NCBI GenBank assembly: GCA_002951995.1
Contig: CP019797.1
Span: 451,001-515,000 of the forward strand
Source: Stenotrophomonas acidaminiphila
GTDB taxonomy: Bacteria > Pseudomonadota > Gammaproteobacteria > Xanthomonadales > Xanthomonadaceae
Reading direction: 5' to 3'
Length of the DNA: 64,000 bases
Below are positions 1 through 9,561 of this stretch, piece by piece (position 1 is the first letter of the stretch; every line of letters begins with the position of its first letter). Under the pieces are notes generated by a model that was given only the letters and a program-made list of their open reading frames with translations, did no database searches and had not been told where the DNA came from. Position numbers and translations under genes: made by a program.

Positions 1-1
1 C

Positions 2-328
2 CTGCTCGGCAGCCTGCTGGCGATGCTGGGCTACCGCGAACCCCAGGGGCAGACCTCGATCGTCCGCGTCAGCGGCGAGCAGGCCGTGCTCAGCCGCACC
101 ACGGTGTCCGGCGACCATGCCCGCTTCCAGTGCCTGCAGAGCCAGAGCGGCAACTGCTTCTACCGGCTCTACCGCGAGCACTGCCGCGACCAGGCGGGCG
201 GGGAGCTGTGCCAGCGGCAGGCGCTGGGCGATTTCAGCCTGGTGGTGGGCGGGGTGCGCGACGTGCAGGGCCTGCCGCATGGCTTCGGCCAGCAGGTGCG
301 GGCCCACAACGCGCAACGCCGCGACTGA
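2..328 (+). CDS. Hypothetical protein, 3' part only
   Basis: The reading frame is open from the left edge, so the N-terminus lies outside the window; about 108 residues are visible before the TGA at 326-328. The visible part begins with a short hydrophobic stretch (LLGSLLAMLGY) followed by a soluble region with four cysteines within about 30 residues (near CLQS, NCFY, HCRD and LCQR), which would suit a disulfide-bonded exported domain. I do not recognise the family. The next gene is convergent. Confidence 0.6.
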   Translation: MLGSLLAMLGYREPQGQTSIVRVSGEQAVLSRTTVSGDHARFQCLQSQSGNCFYRLYREHCRDQAGGELCQRQALGDFSLVVGGVRDVQGLPHGFGQQVRAHNAQRRD

Positions 329-365
329 GCGCGGCGTTGCGGGAGCGAGGCAGCGGCAGCGGGGG

Positions 366-968
366 TCAGAACGCCGGTTGCAGGCGCAGCCCGTCGTCGC
401 CGATGTGGTTGAGCTTGCCGACCAGTTCGGAGTGCTGCCGCATGCGGCCCAGCTCGCGCATGATCCGGATGTCCTCGTGGCGCAGTTCGCGGCGGGCCGC
501 CACCGCCTGCTTGTAGTCGAGCACTTCGGGGTAGTGCTGGGCCATCTCCAGCGCTTCGGCCACGGTTTCCACGCTGTCGGCGTCGGAACTGATGCGGGCG
601 CGGCTGTTGAACGCCTTCATCCAGCGCTCGAAGCCGGCGGTGTGGTCGAACATGTTGGCCATGAACCAGATCACGAACAGGATCGACACCCACGAGCCGA
701 ACACGATCACCACGCGGGTGAAGGTGATATGGAAATCATCGCGCCACAGGTAGTTGGTGATCAGCCCCAGGATCAACAGCGAGGACGCCTGCCAGAGCAC
801 GATGGACGCCATCAGCCACTGGCACTTGGCCTTGGCCAGTACCGACACCTCGTCGCGTATCTGTTCGTCGCTGAGGTTCTTCCAGTGTTCGACCTGTTTC
901 TCGAACGGACTGCGGTACAGCTCATTGTCCTGCAGCAACAAACCCAAACCCTTGAACAACGCGATCAT
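366..968 (-). CDS. Two-TM inner-membrane protein of unknown function
   Basis: A 200-aa protein. The start at 968 is preferred over an upstream in-frame ATG because AAGGAG lies 7 bases before it. Two hydrophobic helices (about residues 53-75 and 87-110) form a hairpin, followed by a charged cytoplasmic tail of about 90 residues rich in Arg and Glu that is probably helical. It has no signal peptide or catalytic motif that I recognise. It is convergent with the preceding partial gene and appears to be a single transcription unit. Function unknown. Confidence 0.7.
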   Translation of the reverse strand: MIALFKGLGLLLQDNELYRSPFEKQVEHWKNLSDEQIRDEVSVLAKAKCQWLMASIVLWQASSLLILGLITNYLWRDDFHITFTRVVIVFGSWVSILFVIWFMANMFDHTAGFERWMKAFNSRARISSDADSVETVAEALEMAQHYPEVLDYKQAVAARRELRHEDIRIMRELGRMRQHSELVGKLNHIGDDGLRLQPAF

Positions 969-1298
969 GTGGAGCTCCTTGCAGATACTGGCTGGAACGA
1001 GCGACGGATACGGCGTGGAACGATCTGGCGGCTCCAGTTCTAGCACTTTCGCGCCGCTTGGCAATGGGCGCGATGCGATGACGCCGCCGCGCGGCCGCGG
1101 ACCGGCGCACGCCCGGCCCCGGAGTTTTGCGGTGCGTCATCGTGCAAGTGGCGGAATCGAAAATCGAAAGGGAAGCGACATGCTGCGGACGCACATGCGG
1201 CGCGAGGGGGCCGGACGCGGCCATTGCCCGGGCGGGCCGGCCGTCGCGCCGTGGCCGCCGCCGCCGGCGTGCGCGGCCGTTCCACTACGATGTGGCGC

Positions 1299-2219
1299 AT
1301 GTCGCTCCTGTCCACGCCCGTGTCCTCGGTGGTCACCGCGCAGATCCGGCGCTGGGTGCTCGACGCCTTCCCGCGCGAACCCAGCGGCATCGATTACGAC
1401 GCGCCGGCCGGCGACCCGGGCTGGTTCGGCCCCGACAGCGTGACCTGGCGCATCCATTCCGAATTCCCGGGCATGCTCGCCGGCGGCCTGTGCGCGCTGA
1501 TGCTGCAACTGCTGCACCCGCGCGCGCTGGCCGGCGTCTACGACCATTCCAACTTCCGCCACGACCTGGTCGGGAGGCTGCGCCGCACCACCGCGTTCGT
1601 CGCCGGCACCAGCTACGCCCCGGCGGCCGCGGCCCAGGCACTGGTCGACCGGGTCCGGCGCATCCATGCAGGCGTCACCGGGACCTTGCCCGATGGCCGC
1701 GCGTATGCCGCCGACGATCCGGAACTGCTCACCTGGGTACACGTCACCGAGGCCTATGGTTTCCTCGAAGGCTGCCGCCGCTATTGCCGCCAGGTGCCGG
1801 CAGCCATCGCCGACCGCTATTACGCCGAATACCGGCGCGTGGCCGAGGCACTGGGCGCGCGCGCGGTGCCGGCCAGCCAGGCGCAGGTGCGCGCGTACTT
1901 CGCCGCGCAGCAGCCGCAGTTGCGCATGGATGCGCGTTCGCGCGAGGTGCTGGCGGTGCTCGAGGGCGTACGCCTGCCGGTGCCCTTGCCGGGGGCCTCG
2001 CGCGACCTGTTCCTGTCCGCGGGTGCGGCGCTGTTGCCGGACTGGGCACCGCCCCTGCTCGGGCGCCGCCGCGGCCAGCAGCTGCGCGCGGCGCTGGCCG
2101 CGCGCCTGCTGCGCGGGTCGGCGCCGTCGTTCCGCGCCGCGCTGGGCGACGGCATCGCCGCGCGCGCCTGCCGGCGCATGGGCCGCGACCCGCAGCTACT
2201 GCTGCACTGGCCGCCGTGA
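1299..2219 (+). CDS. Oxygenase MpaB family protein (DUF2236)
   Basis: A 306-aa protein matching the MpaB/DUF2236 family, heme-binding proteins that include the latex-clearing rubber oxygenase Lcp and fungal MpaB. The family pattern is visible: an N-terminal segment around WRIHSEFPGML, a central HPRALAGVYDHSNF stretch with candidate heme-ligand histidines, and WVHVTEAYGF, where the conserved histidine normally sits. The physiological substrate of bacterial members is mostly unknown. The start at 1299 is chosen; an in-frame ATG three codons upstream (1290) is also possible. A convergent peptidase gene follows. Confidence 0.85.
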   Translation: MSLLSTPVSSVVTAQIRRWVLDAFPREPSGIDYDAPAGDPGWFGPDSVTWRIHSEFPGMLAGGLCALMLQLLHPRALAGVYDHSNFRHDLVGRLRRTTAFVAGTSYAPAAAAQALVDRVRRIHAGVTGTLPDGRAYAADDPELLTWVHVTEAYGFLEGCRRYCRQVPAAIADRYYAEYRRVAEALGARAVPASQAQVRAYFAAQQPQLRMDARSREVLAVLEGVRLPVPLPGASRDLFLSAGAALLPDWAPPLLGRRRGQQLRAALAARLLRGSAPSFRAALGDGIAARACRRMGRDPQLLLHWPP

Positions 2220-2308
2220 CCCCGGAACACCAGGGTCAGGCGCGGATCGCCGCGCGCACGCGCTGGCGCAGGCGCCGTGCCGCGCCGCGCCCGGCGGGCG
2301 GCGCGGCG

Positions 2309-4408
2309 TCACCAGACCTTGACCCGCTTGTCCGGGGCCAGGTACAGCGCCTGGCCTTGCTCCACCCCGAACGCCGGATACCATGCATCGAGATTGCGCA
2401 CGGTCAGTGCGCGGAACTGGCCCGGCGCGTGCACGTTGGTCAACAGCGAGTTGCGCAGCGCCTGTTCGCGCATCTTGCTGCGCCAGGCCTGGGCGAAGCC
2501 GAGGAAGAAGCGCTGGTCCGGGGTGAAGCCCTCCAGGTCCTGCGCCGGCTTGCCCTGCCGCGCCAGGCGGTAGGCGTCGTACGCGGTCGCCAGCCCGGCC
2601 ACATCGGCGATGTTCTCGCCCAGGGTCAGGCGGCCATTGACGTGCACCCCCGGAAACGGCGCGTAACCGCTGAACTGCGCGGCCAGCGCGTCGCCGGCGG
2701 CGTTGAACTGCTTCAGGTCTTCGGCCGTCCACCAGTTGTGCAGCCTGCCGGTCTCGTCGAACAGCGCGCCGGCGTTGTCGAAGCCGTGGCTGATCTCATG
2801 GCCGATCACCGCGCCGATGGCGCCGTAGTTCACCGCGTCGTCGGCCGCTGGGTCGAAGAACGGCGGCTGCAGGATCGCGGCCGGGAACACCAGCCGGTTC
2901 TCCAGCGGCACGTTCATCGCGTTGATGGTCTGCGGCAGCATCGCCCATTCGCCGTGGTCCACCGGCTGGCCGAGCTTGGCGATGTTGCGCCGGTACTCGA
3001 ACAGCGCCGCGCGCTGCGCGTTGCCCAGCGCGTCGTCGCGCTTCACTTCCAGCGCGCCGTAGTCGCGCCACTTGTCCGGGTAGCCCATGCCCACCTTGAG
3101 CCCGGCGACCTTGGCCTTGGCATGCGCCTTGGTTTCCGGCGACATCCACTGCAGCGCGTCGATGCGCCTGGCGAAGGCGGCGATGATGTTCCTGGCCATC
3201 TCGTCGGCGCGCGCCTTGGTGGCGGCGTCGAAATGACGCGCGACGTAGAGCTTGCCGACCGCCTCGCCAAGGGCGTTGTTGGTCTCGTCGACGGCGCGCT
3301 TCCAGCGCTCGCTCTGTTGCGGGGTGCCGCTCATCGCGGTGCCGTGGAAGGCGAAGTGCGCATCGGCGAATGCCTTGGGCAGGTACGGCGCGGCCTCGTC
3401 CAGGGCACGGAACGCGAGGTATTCCTTCCATGTGTCCAGCGGTTCGCTGGCGACCAGCCTGGACAACCCGGCCACCGCCCGTGGCTGCCAGACGATGAAA
3501 TCCTGCTGCGCCGACAGGCCGGCCGCGTCCAGGAACGCCGCCCAGTCCAGGCCCGGCGCCTTCGCCGCCAGCTCGGACTGCGTCCAGGCATTGGCGCCCT
3601 TTTCGACGTCGTTGGTTTCTTCCTGGGTGGCGTGCGCGCGCGCGATCCGCGTTTCCAGCGCGACGATGCGCGCGGCCTTGGCCGCGGCGGCGCTGTCCCC
3701 GGACAGTTCCAGCAGCCGCGCGACATAGCCCTCGTAAGCCTTGCGCAGCTCGGCCATGCGGCCGCCTTGCAGGTAGAAGTCGCGGTCGGGCATGCCCAGC
3801 CCGCCCTGCACCAGGTAGGGCACGTTGCGGTCCGGCTGCAGCAGGTCCACCGACACCCACAGGCCGAACAGGTGCGGGGTGTAGAAATGGGTGGCGTTGA
3901 GCAGGTCGACATCGGCGCGCAGGCTGGCGCCCAGTGCCCGCGCCAGCGCCTGGCGGTCGCCGATGCCGGCGATGGCCTGCAGCTGCGGCTGCAGCGGTGC
4001 CACGCCACGCGCCTCGATGCCGGCCTCGTCCATGAACGCGGCGTAGTAGTCGCCGATCCTGCGCGCCTCGCCGTCGCTGGCGCGCGTGGCTTCTTCCAGG
4101 ATCGCGCGGGTGTCGCCCAGGGTCTTCTCGTAGATGATGTTGAAGCTGCCGTAGCTGGAACGGTCGGCCGGGATCGCGGTGCGCTGCACCCACTGGCCAT
4201 TGGCGAAATCGAAGAAGTTGTCGCCGGCGGCCACGCTGCGGTCCATGCCGGAGACGTCGAAGCCGAAACTGCCCAGTTGCGGCCGGGCGCTGGCAACCGG
4301 GGTGGCGGGGGCGGCAGCGTCGCCGGTGGGGGCCTTGCCGCCGCCGCAGCCGCCCAGTGACAGCGCGGCCCCGAGAGCGAGTGCGAGGATCGAACGTTGC
4401 AGGGCCAT
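2309..4408 (-). CDS. M13 family zinc metallopeptidase (PepO/neprilysin-like), lipoprotein
   Basis: A 699-aa protein. The N-terminus is a lipoprotein signal with lipobox LGGC (Cys21) followed by a Gly-rich linker, so it is probably anchored in the periplasm. The peptidase body shows the gluzincin motif HEISH (residues 537-541), the downstream ENIADVAGL segment carrying the third zinc ligand, and the C-terminal VKVW typical of M13 enzymes. Length fits the family (about 670-700 aa). M13 enzymes cleave oligopeptides; the physiological substrate here is unknown. Divergently transcribed from the c-di-GMP phosphodiesterase gene across a 286-bp gap. Confidence 0.93.
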   Translation of the reverse strand: MALQRSILALALGAALSLGGCGGGKAPTGDAAAPATPVASARPQLGSFGFDVSGMDRSVAAGDNFFDFANGQWVQRTAIPADRSSYGSFNIIYEKTLGDTRAILEEATRASDGEARRIGDYYAAFMDEAGIEARGVAPLQPQLQAIAGIGDRQALARALGASLRADVDLLNATHFYTPHLFGLWVSVDLLQPDRNVPYLVQGGLGMPDRDFYLQGGRMAELRKAYEGYVARLLELSGDSAAAAKAARIVALETRIARAHATQEETNDVEKGANAWTQSELAAKAPGLDWAAFLDAAGLSAQQDFIVWQPRAVAGLSRLVASEPLDTWKEYLAFRALDEAAPYLPKAFADAHFAFHGTAMSGTPQQSERWKRAVDETNNALGEAVGKLYVARHFDAATKARADEMARNIIAAFARRIDALQWMSPETKAHAKAKVAGLKVGMGYPDKWRDYGALEVKRDDALGNAQRAALFEYRRNIAKLGQPVDHGEWAMLPQTINAMNVPLENRLVFPAAILQPPFFDPAADDAVNYGAIGAVIGHEISHGFDNAGALFDETGRLHNWWTAEDLKQFNAAGDALAAQFSGYAPFPGVHVNGRLTLGENIADVAGLATAYDAYRLARQGKPAQDLEGFTPDQRFFLGFAQAWRSKMREQALRNSLLTNVHAPGQFRALTVRNLDAWYPAFGVEQGQALYLAPDKRVKVW

Positions 4409-4694
4409 GGCGGTTCCGGAATCTGGGATGGAGTGCGCAGTCTAGTGCCGCACCCGCGCCCGCGCCTTGCCGATTGCGGTACTTCTGGCATGCCGACTCT
4501 TCCCGTCCGGGGCGTTTGTACTGCATGCTGTGGAACGGACATCGACAGCGACTTCAGGGGAGGACGGAAGTCGCGTTGCGTGCGTGCGGCGCGGCGCGAA
4601 CCAGGCGGCCGGCCGCGTGCGGCCGGCGGTTTCCGATGGCGCAGGGGACAACGAGCGAGACCATGCACGCACAGCGAATGCCGACGCAGGGAAG

Positions 4695-7646
4695 ATGCGG
4701 GTGCCCCGGGGCATGAGCCAGCCGTTGCGCCAGGTCGTCGTGTTCGGTGCCGTGATCGCGCTGTTGCTGGCGGCGACCCTGGCGATCATGTTGTGGAACG
4801 ACCGCGGCAGCCGCCTGCAGGCGGCGCAGCGCCAGAGCATGGCCCTGGCGACCGGCAGCGACCGCCTGCTGCGGGCGGAACTGACCACGATGGAACGCGC
4901 ACTGCGCGGCGCCGCCCGCGACGGCCGCGAATACTACCGGCAGGTGCCGGAGCGGGCGCCGGCGCTGCTCGCCGCCAGCGTGCGCGGCACGCTCGAACGC
5001 AATACCGACCTGGCCGCGATCACCGTGGTCGACGATGCCGGCATGCCGCTGGGCGAAGGCCGCGGCGATCCGACGCTCGCGCAATGGGTGGTGCCGGAGA
5101 ACCGCGTGCTGGCCGGCGAGCTGTATGTCGGCGGGCTGGAGGCGCTGCCCGGCGGTGGCATGGTGCTGTTGACCGCGGTGCCGGTGCAGCCGGGCCAGTG
5201 GCTGCTGGCGCGCGTGCGGCTGGCGGTGTTCCAGCGCGTGGTCAGCGGCCTGGATACCGGCCGCAGTGGCGTGGTCTCGATCAGCAGCCGCCAGGGCTCG
5301 CTGCTGGCGCACAGCCTGGATCCGTCGGCGGTGGAGCGGCCGCTGCCGCGGCCGCTGCGGCCGCTGCCCGGGTCGGACCAGGTGCAGGCGCTGGGGGTGG
5401 CGACCAGTCCGCTGGACGGCGTGCGCCGCGTCGTCGCGGTGAGCGTGCCGCACGATTACCCGCTGATCCTGTTCGCCGGCCTGTCCTACGACGAGGTCAT
5501 GGCGCCGTGGCGCACGTATTTCCTCGTCGCCTGCGGCATCTACCTGCTGTACCTGTGCGGGTTCGCGTACCTGTACGCCAGCATGCGCCGCGGCGCGCTG
5601 CGCCAGGCGCGGCTGGCCGACGAGCTGCGTGCCGGCGCGGCGGAGCTGGCGCTGGCGCACCAGGTCGGCAAGGTGGGGACCTGGTCGATCGACCGCAAGG
5701 ACGGCACCCTGCGCTGGTCGGCGCTGACCCGGCGGATGTTCGCGCTGCCGGTGCGGCAGGCGCGGCTGGAGGAGTTCTACGCGCACGTGCACGAGGAAGA
5801 CCGGCCGTGGCTGCGCCAGCAGGTCCAGCAGGCGACCGAAGCCGGGCGCGCGGTCAACGCGCTGTTCCGCCTGGTGCTGCGCGACGGCTCGGTGCGCTGG
5901 CTGTCCGCGCGCGGCGAGCGCGTGCAGGGGCTGGGGCCGCACCCGCGCATGACCGGCGCGGTCACCGACATCACCGAGCGGGTCCGCAGCGAAGCCCGGG
6001 TGCAGCGCGCCGAACACCAGTTCCGGCTGGTGTTCGACCGCAACCCCGCCCCGTTCTGGATCTTCGACCTGGACACCCTGCAGTTCCTCGAGGTCAACCA
6101 GGCGGCGATCGACCAGTACGGGTACAGCCGCAGGGAATTCCTGGCCATGACCATCCTCGACATCCGCCCGGAGGAGGCCAGGGAGGAGATCCGGCGCACG
6201 CTGGAGGCGTCGCGCGACGGCAGTTCGCCGGCGCCGCGGGTGCGCATGCACCGGCGCCGCGACGGCAGCCTGTTCGAGGTGCTGGCGCATATGGCGCGGC
6301 TGGAATTCGACGGGCGCCCGGCGTGCCTGGTGCTGGCCGAGGATGTCAGTCAGCGGTTGGCCTATGAACGCGACCTGGCCTGGCGTGCCAGCCACCACCC
6401 CGGCACCGGGCTGCTGACGATCGAGGCGCTGGCCGAGCGCCTGGACGCCAGCGGCGCCGGCTACACCATCGTCCATGCGCAGCTGCGCGGACTGCAGATG
6501 GTGACCGATACCCTGGGCCGCGAAGCCGGCGACGAGGTCCTGCAGGCGATGGTGGCCCGGCTGGAAACGCTGGGCACGCGCTATGGCCTGCTGGCCTACC
6601 AGCCGGCGGAGGATTTCGTGCTGGCGGTGGCGCAGGAGCACGATCCCGCGCAGGCGCTGGAGGCGCTGCGCGCGGCGGTGTCCGAACCGGTGCGCGGCCG
6701 CGATTCCTTTCACCAGCTGGAACCGCGCATCGGCGTGGCCGGCAACCCCGGCGATGGCACCAGCGCCGACCTGGTGCTGGGCCGCGCCGCCCAGGCCGCG
6801 CACGCTGCCCGCGAGAACGGGGTGGTCGTACTGCGTTTCGACCATACCCTGGCACAGCGCCATGCCGACCGCCTGCAACTGGCCGGGCGCATCCACCTGG
6901 CCATCGAGCGCGACGAGTTCGAGCTGTACTTCCAGCCGATCCGCCATGCCGCCGACGGCTCGCCGGCGGTGCTCGAAGCGCTGCTGCGCTGGCCACAGCC
7001 CGACGGCAGTTTCATCCCGCCGTCGGATTTCATCCAGTTGTGCGAGGACACCGGGCAGATCATCGCGCTCGGCCGCTGGGTGATCCGCGCCGCGGCCCGC
7101 GCCAGCCGCGCGCTGGCCGACAACGGCTGGGCCGGGCTGCCGGTGGCGGTCAATGTGTCGGCGGTGCAGTTGTTCAACAGCGACCTGGTCGGCGAGTTCA
7201 CCCAGGCCGCCGCCGAGCACGGGCTGCCGCCGGGTGCGCTGCAGATGGAGCTGACCGAGAGCAGCCTGATGCGCAACCCGGCGCAGGCGATGCAGGTGCT
7301 GGAGAGCCTGAGCGCCAATGGCATCGCGGTGGCGCTGGACGATTTCGGCACCGGGTTCTCCAGCATGTCCTACCTGCAGCACCTGGCGCTGGATTCGCTG
7401 AAGATCGATCGGGCGTTCGTTGCCGACGTGGAGCGCAACCCGCGCAACGCGGCCATCTGCCGCGCGCTGTTGTCGCTGGGGCACAGCATGGGGCTGGTGG
7501 TGATCGCCGAGGGCGTGGAGACCGAGGGCCAGCTCGACTGGCTGGTGGCGCACGGCTGCGACCAGGTGCAGGGTTACCTGCTGGGCCGGCCGATGCCGCT
7601 GCGCGAACTGCTGGCGCTGCTGGCGCTGGCGCCCGACTCAGCGTGA
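4695..7646 (+). CDS. Membrane-bound PAS-PAS-GGDEF(degenerate)-EAL c-di-GMP phosphodiesterase
   Basis: A 983-aa signalling protein. A TM helix (about 13-34), a periplasmic sensor region, a second TM helix (about 274-298), two PAS domains (about 316-430 and 436-552), a GGDEF-like domain (about 566-712) and an EAL domain (about 722-975). The GGDEF signature is replaced by QPAED near residue 634, so cyclase activity is unlikely. The EAL domain keeps LEALLRW, ELTESSL, DDFGTGFSS, KIDRAFV and AEGVETE, so it should hydrolyse c-di-GMP. The start is uncertain: ATG 4695 follows AGGGA closely, and ATG 4713 is the alternative. The last 9 bases overlap the convergent LysR gene. Confidence 0.92.
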   Translation: MRVPRGMSQPLRQVVVFGAVIALLLAATLAIMLWNDRGSRLQAAQRQSMALATGSDRLLRAELTTMERALRGAARDGREYYRQVPERAPALLAASVRGTLERNTDLAAITVVDDAGMPLGEGRGDPTLAQWVVPENRVLAGELYVGGLEALPGGGMVLLTAVPVQPGQWLLARVRLAVFQRVVSGLDTGRSGVVSISSRQGSLLAHSLDPSAVERPLPRPLRPLPGSDQVQALGVATSPLDGVRRVVAVSVPHDYPLILFAGLSYDEVMAPWRTYFLVACGIYLLYLCGFAYLYASMRRGALRQARLADELRAGAAELALAHQVGKVGTWSIDRKDGTLRWSALTRRMFALPVRQARLEEFYAHVHEEDRPWLRQQVQQATEAGRAVNALFRLVLRDGSVRWLSARGERVQGLGPHPRMTGAVTDITERVRSEARVQRAEHQFRLVFDRNPAPFWIFDLDTLQFLEVNQAAIDQYGYSRREFLAMTILDIRPEEAREEIRRTLEASRDGSSPAPRVRMHRRRDGSLFEVLAHMARLEFDGRPACLVLAEDVSQRLAYERDLAWRASHHPGTGLLTIEALAERLDASGAGYTIVHAQLRGLQMVTDTLGREAGDEVLQAMVARLETLGTRYGLLAYQPAEDFVLAVAQEHDPAQALEALRAAVSEPVRGRDSFHQLEPRIGVAGNPGDGTSADLVLGRAAQAAHAARENGVVVLRFDHTLAQRHADRLQLAGRIHLAIERDEFELYFQPIRHAADGSPAVLEALLRWPQPDGSFIPPSDFIQLCEDTGQIIALGRWVIRAAARASRALADNGWAGLPVAVNVSAVQLFNSDLVGEFTQAAAEHGLPPGALQMELTESSLMRNPAQAMQVLESLSANGIAVALDDFGTGFSSMSYLQHLALDSLKIDRAFVADVERNPRNAAICRALLSLGHSMGLVVIAEGVETEGQLDWLVAHGCDQVQGYLLGRPMPLRELLALLALAPDSA

Positions 7647-8546
7647 GCCAGGGGGGCCGGCGTCCGCGCCGAGCCGTTCCACCAGGTAGTCGATGAAACT
7701 GCGCACCTTCGGCGCCAGGTGGCTGCGGCTGGCATAGACCGCATGGATGCCGACCGGCGGCAGCCGCCAGTCGGCCAGTACCGGCACCAGGCGGCCGTCG
7801 GCCAGGGCCTGGACGACGATGAAATCCGGCTGCGCGATGATGCCCATGCCGGCGATGGCGGCCTCGCGCAGTACCTCGCCGTTGTTGGCGCGCATGCGCG
7901 CGGCCACCGGCACGCTTACCTCGCCCTGCGGCCCCTGCAGTTGCCAGCTGTCGCCCCCGGCCCAGTAGCTGTAGGCCAGGCACGCGTGCCGCGACAGGTC
8001 GTCCGGGTGTTGCGGGGTGCCATGCCGCGCCAGGTAGGCCGGCGCGGCGCACAGCACGATGGCCGCTTCGGCCAGGCGCCGGGCGATCAGCGAAGGCGCC
8101 GGCTGGCGGGTGATGCGGATCGCCAGGTCGAAGCCTTCCTCGACCATGTCCACCTGGCGGTCGGACAGCGACAGGTCCAGTTCCACCTGCGGATGGCACC
8201 CGGCATAGCCGGGCAGCAACGGCGCCAGGCGGGCGATGCCGTAGCTGACCGGCGCGTTGATCCGCAGCCGGCCCGAGGGCTGCAGCGCCTGCGCCCCGAC
8301 CGCGGCCTCCAGCGCGTCGAACTCGGCCAGCAGCTGCACGCAGCGCTGGTAGTAGGCGGCGCCGGTGCTGGTCGGGCTGACCCGCCGCGTGGTGCGGTTG
8401 AGCAGGCGTGCGGACAGGCGCTTTTCCAGCGCGGCGACCTGCCGGGTGACGGCGGCGGTGGACAGGTCCAGGGCCTGCGCGGCGGCGCTGAAACCATTGC
8501 GCTCGACCACCGCGACGAACACCCGCATGGCATCGATGGTGTCCAT
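7638..8546 (-). CDS. LysR family transcriptional regulator (CrgA-like)
   Basis: A 302-aa protein of normal LysR length. The N-terminal winged helix-turn-helix (about 1-60: FSAAAQALDLSTAAVTRQ, then LEKRLSARLLNRTTRR) is followed by the LysR-substrate effector domain (about 90-290). The wording resembles the CrgA/DmlR branch, whose members often control an adjacent redox gene. It is divergent from the dioxygenase gene across 101 bp that contain repeated half-sites, so autoregulation and control of that gene are likely (inference from layout). Confidence 0.93.
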   Translation of the reverse strand: MDTIDAMRVFVAVVERNGFSAAAQALDLSTAAVTRQVAALEKRLSARLLNRTTRRVSPTSTGAAYYQRCVQLLAEFDALEAAVGAQALQPSGRLRINAPVSYGIARLAPLLPGYAGCHPQVELDLSLSDRQVDMVEEGFDLAIRITRQPAPSLIARRLAEAAIVLCAAPAYLARHGTPQHPDDLSRHACLAYSYWAGGDSWQLQGPQGEVSVPVAARMRANNGEVLREAAIAGMGIIAQPDFIVVQALADGRLVPVLADWRLPPVGIHAVYASRSHLAPKVRSFIDYLVERLGADAGPPGSR

Positions 8547-8647
8547 TGTTTCCGCTTTGGCAATAAAACGTTGATGCCGAGGTTATTTGTTGGCGGGCGC
8601 CGCGGCAATAACCTGTGTGGCATCGCATCGCCCCCTTGGAGTTCCCC
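8547..8647. promoter_or_regulatory. Divergent LysR-dioxygenase control region with half-site repeats
   Basis: The gap carries a perfect inverted repeat, AGGTTATT at 8580-8587 and AATAACCT at 8607-8614, separated by 19 bases. The 8-mer GGCAATAA also occurs twice in direct orientation, at 8559-8566 and 8604-8611. It is the only AT-rich part of the gap. A multi-half-site arrangement between divergent LysR and target genes is the usual layout for this regulator family; binding is inferred. Confidence 0.6.
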
Positions 8648-9445
8648 ATGCCATCGACATCGCTGCCGTCCCTGTACATCTCGCACGGGTCGCCGATGAC
8701 CGCGCTGCAGCCCGGTGCGGTGGGGCCGCGCCTGGCCGAGCTGGCTGCCGCGCTGCCGCGCCCGCGCGCCATCGTGATGGCCTCGGCGCACTGGCTGGGC
8801 CGCACGCCGACGGTATCGGCGGCGGAGCGGCCGCGGACCATCCACGATTTCGGCGGTTTTCCCGAGGCGCTCTACCAGCTGCAGTACCCGGCGCCGGGCG
8901 CGCCGGAGCTGGCGCAGGACGTGGCGGCACGACTGGCCGCGGCCGGGTTGTCGCCGCTGATCGATCCGCAGCGCGGGCTCGACCACGGCGCCTGGGTGCC
9001 GTTGCGCTTCCTCTACCCGCAGGCCGACATCCCGGTACTGCAGCTGTCGATCCAGCCCGCGCTGGGGCCCGCGCACCAATGGGCGATGGGCCGCGCGCTG
9101 GCGCCGCTGCGCGCGGACGGGGTGCTGCTGGTCGGCTCGGGCAGCATCACCCACAACCTGCACGACTGGCACCACTACGCGCAGGGCGGGGAGGCGCCGT
9201 ACGTGCGTCCGTTCATCCGGTGGGTGGAGCAGAAGCTGCACGCCGATGACGTGCCGGCGCTGCTGGACTACCGCCGCCAGGCGCCGTTCGCCGAACAGGC
9301 GCATCCCACCGACGAGCACCTGCTGCCGCTGCATTTCGCCATGGGCGCGGCCGGCACGGACCGGCTCGGCGCACGCCGCATCGACGCCGGCATCGACATG
9401 GGCTTCCTGGCGATGGACATCTACCGCTTCGACGGCGCGGCATAG
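8648..9445 (+). CDS. DODA-type extradiol aromatic ring-opening dioxygenase (LigB/YgiD-like)
   Basis: A 265-aa single-subunit class III extradiol dioxygenase homologue. The metal-binding histidines can be recognised in ISHGSP near the N-terminus, ASAHW, LDHGAW and SITHNLHDW; length matches YgiD/DODA (about 260 aa). Members cleave catecholic rings such as DOPA using Fe or Zn; the natural substrate here is unknown. The start at 8648 is set by GGAG 8 bases upstream. It pairs with the divergent LysR gene, a very common combination in proteobacteria. Confidence 0.9.
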   Translation: MPSTSLPSLYISHGSPMTALQPGAVGPRLAELAAALPRPRAIVMASAHWLGRTPTVSAAERPRTIHDFGGFPEALYQLQYPAPGAPELAQDVAARLAAAGLSPLIDPQRGLDHGAWVPLRFLYPQADIPVLQLSIQPALGPAHQWAMGRALAPLRADGVLLVGSGSITHNLHDWHHYAQGGEAPYVRPFIRWVEQKLHADDVPALLDYRRQAPFAEQAHPTDEHLLPLHFAMGAAGTDRLGARRIDAGIDMGFLAMDIYRFDGAA

Positions 9446-9561
9446 GCCCGGAGCTTCCTGCGCGGATACCCGCCGCCCCCATCGGCGGCGGCGCGTGCCT
9501 GTGATAGTTTTTCCGCGTTGTTCCAACCGTCGCTGCCATGGTGGCGACTTCGTGGAGAGGC

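Noticed and set aside
1127..4360. A long plus-strand open frame of over 1000 codons opposite the M13 peptidase and across the MpaB gene
   Set aside because: It is rich in Arg, Ala, Gly and Pro, matches nothing, and runs antisense to a gene with clear catalytic motifs. Such frames are expected at about 70 % GC.
4554..7553. A 999-codon minus-strand frame opposite the EAL protein
   Set aside because: A shadow of the real gene: His/Gln/Arg-rich, with no domain and no ribosome site.
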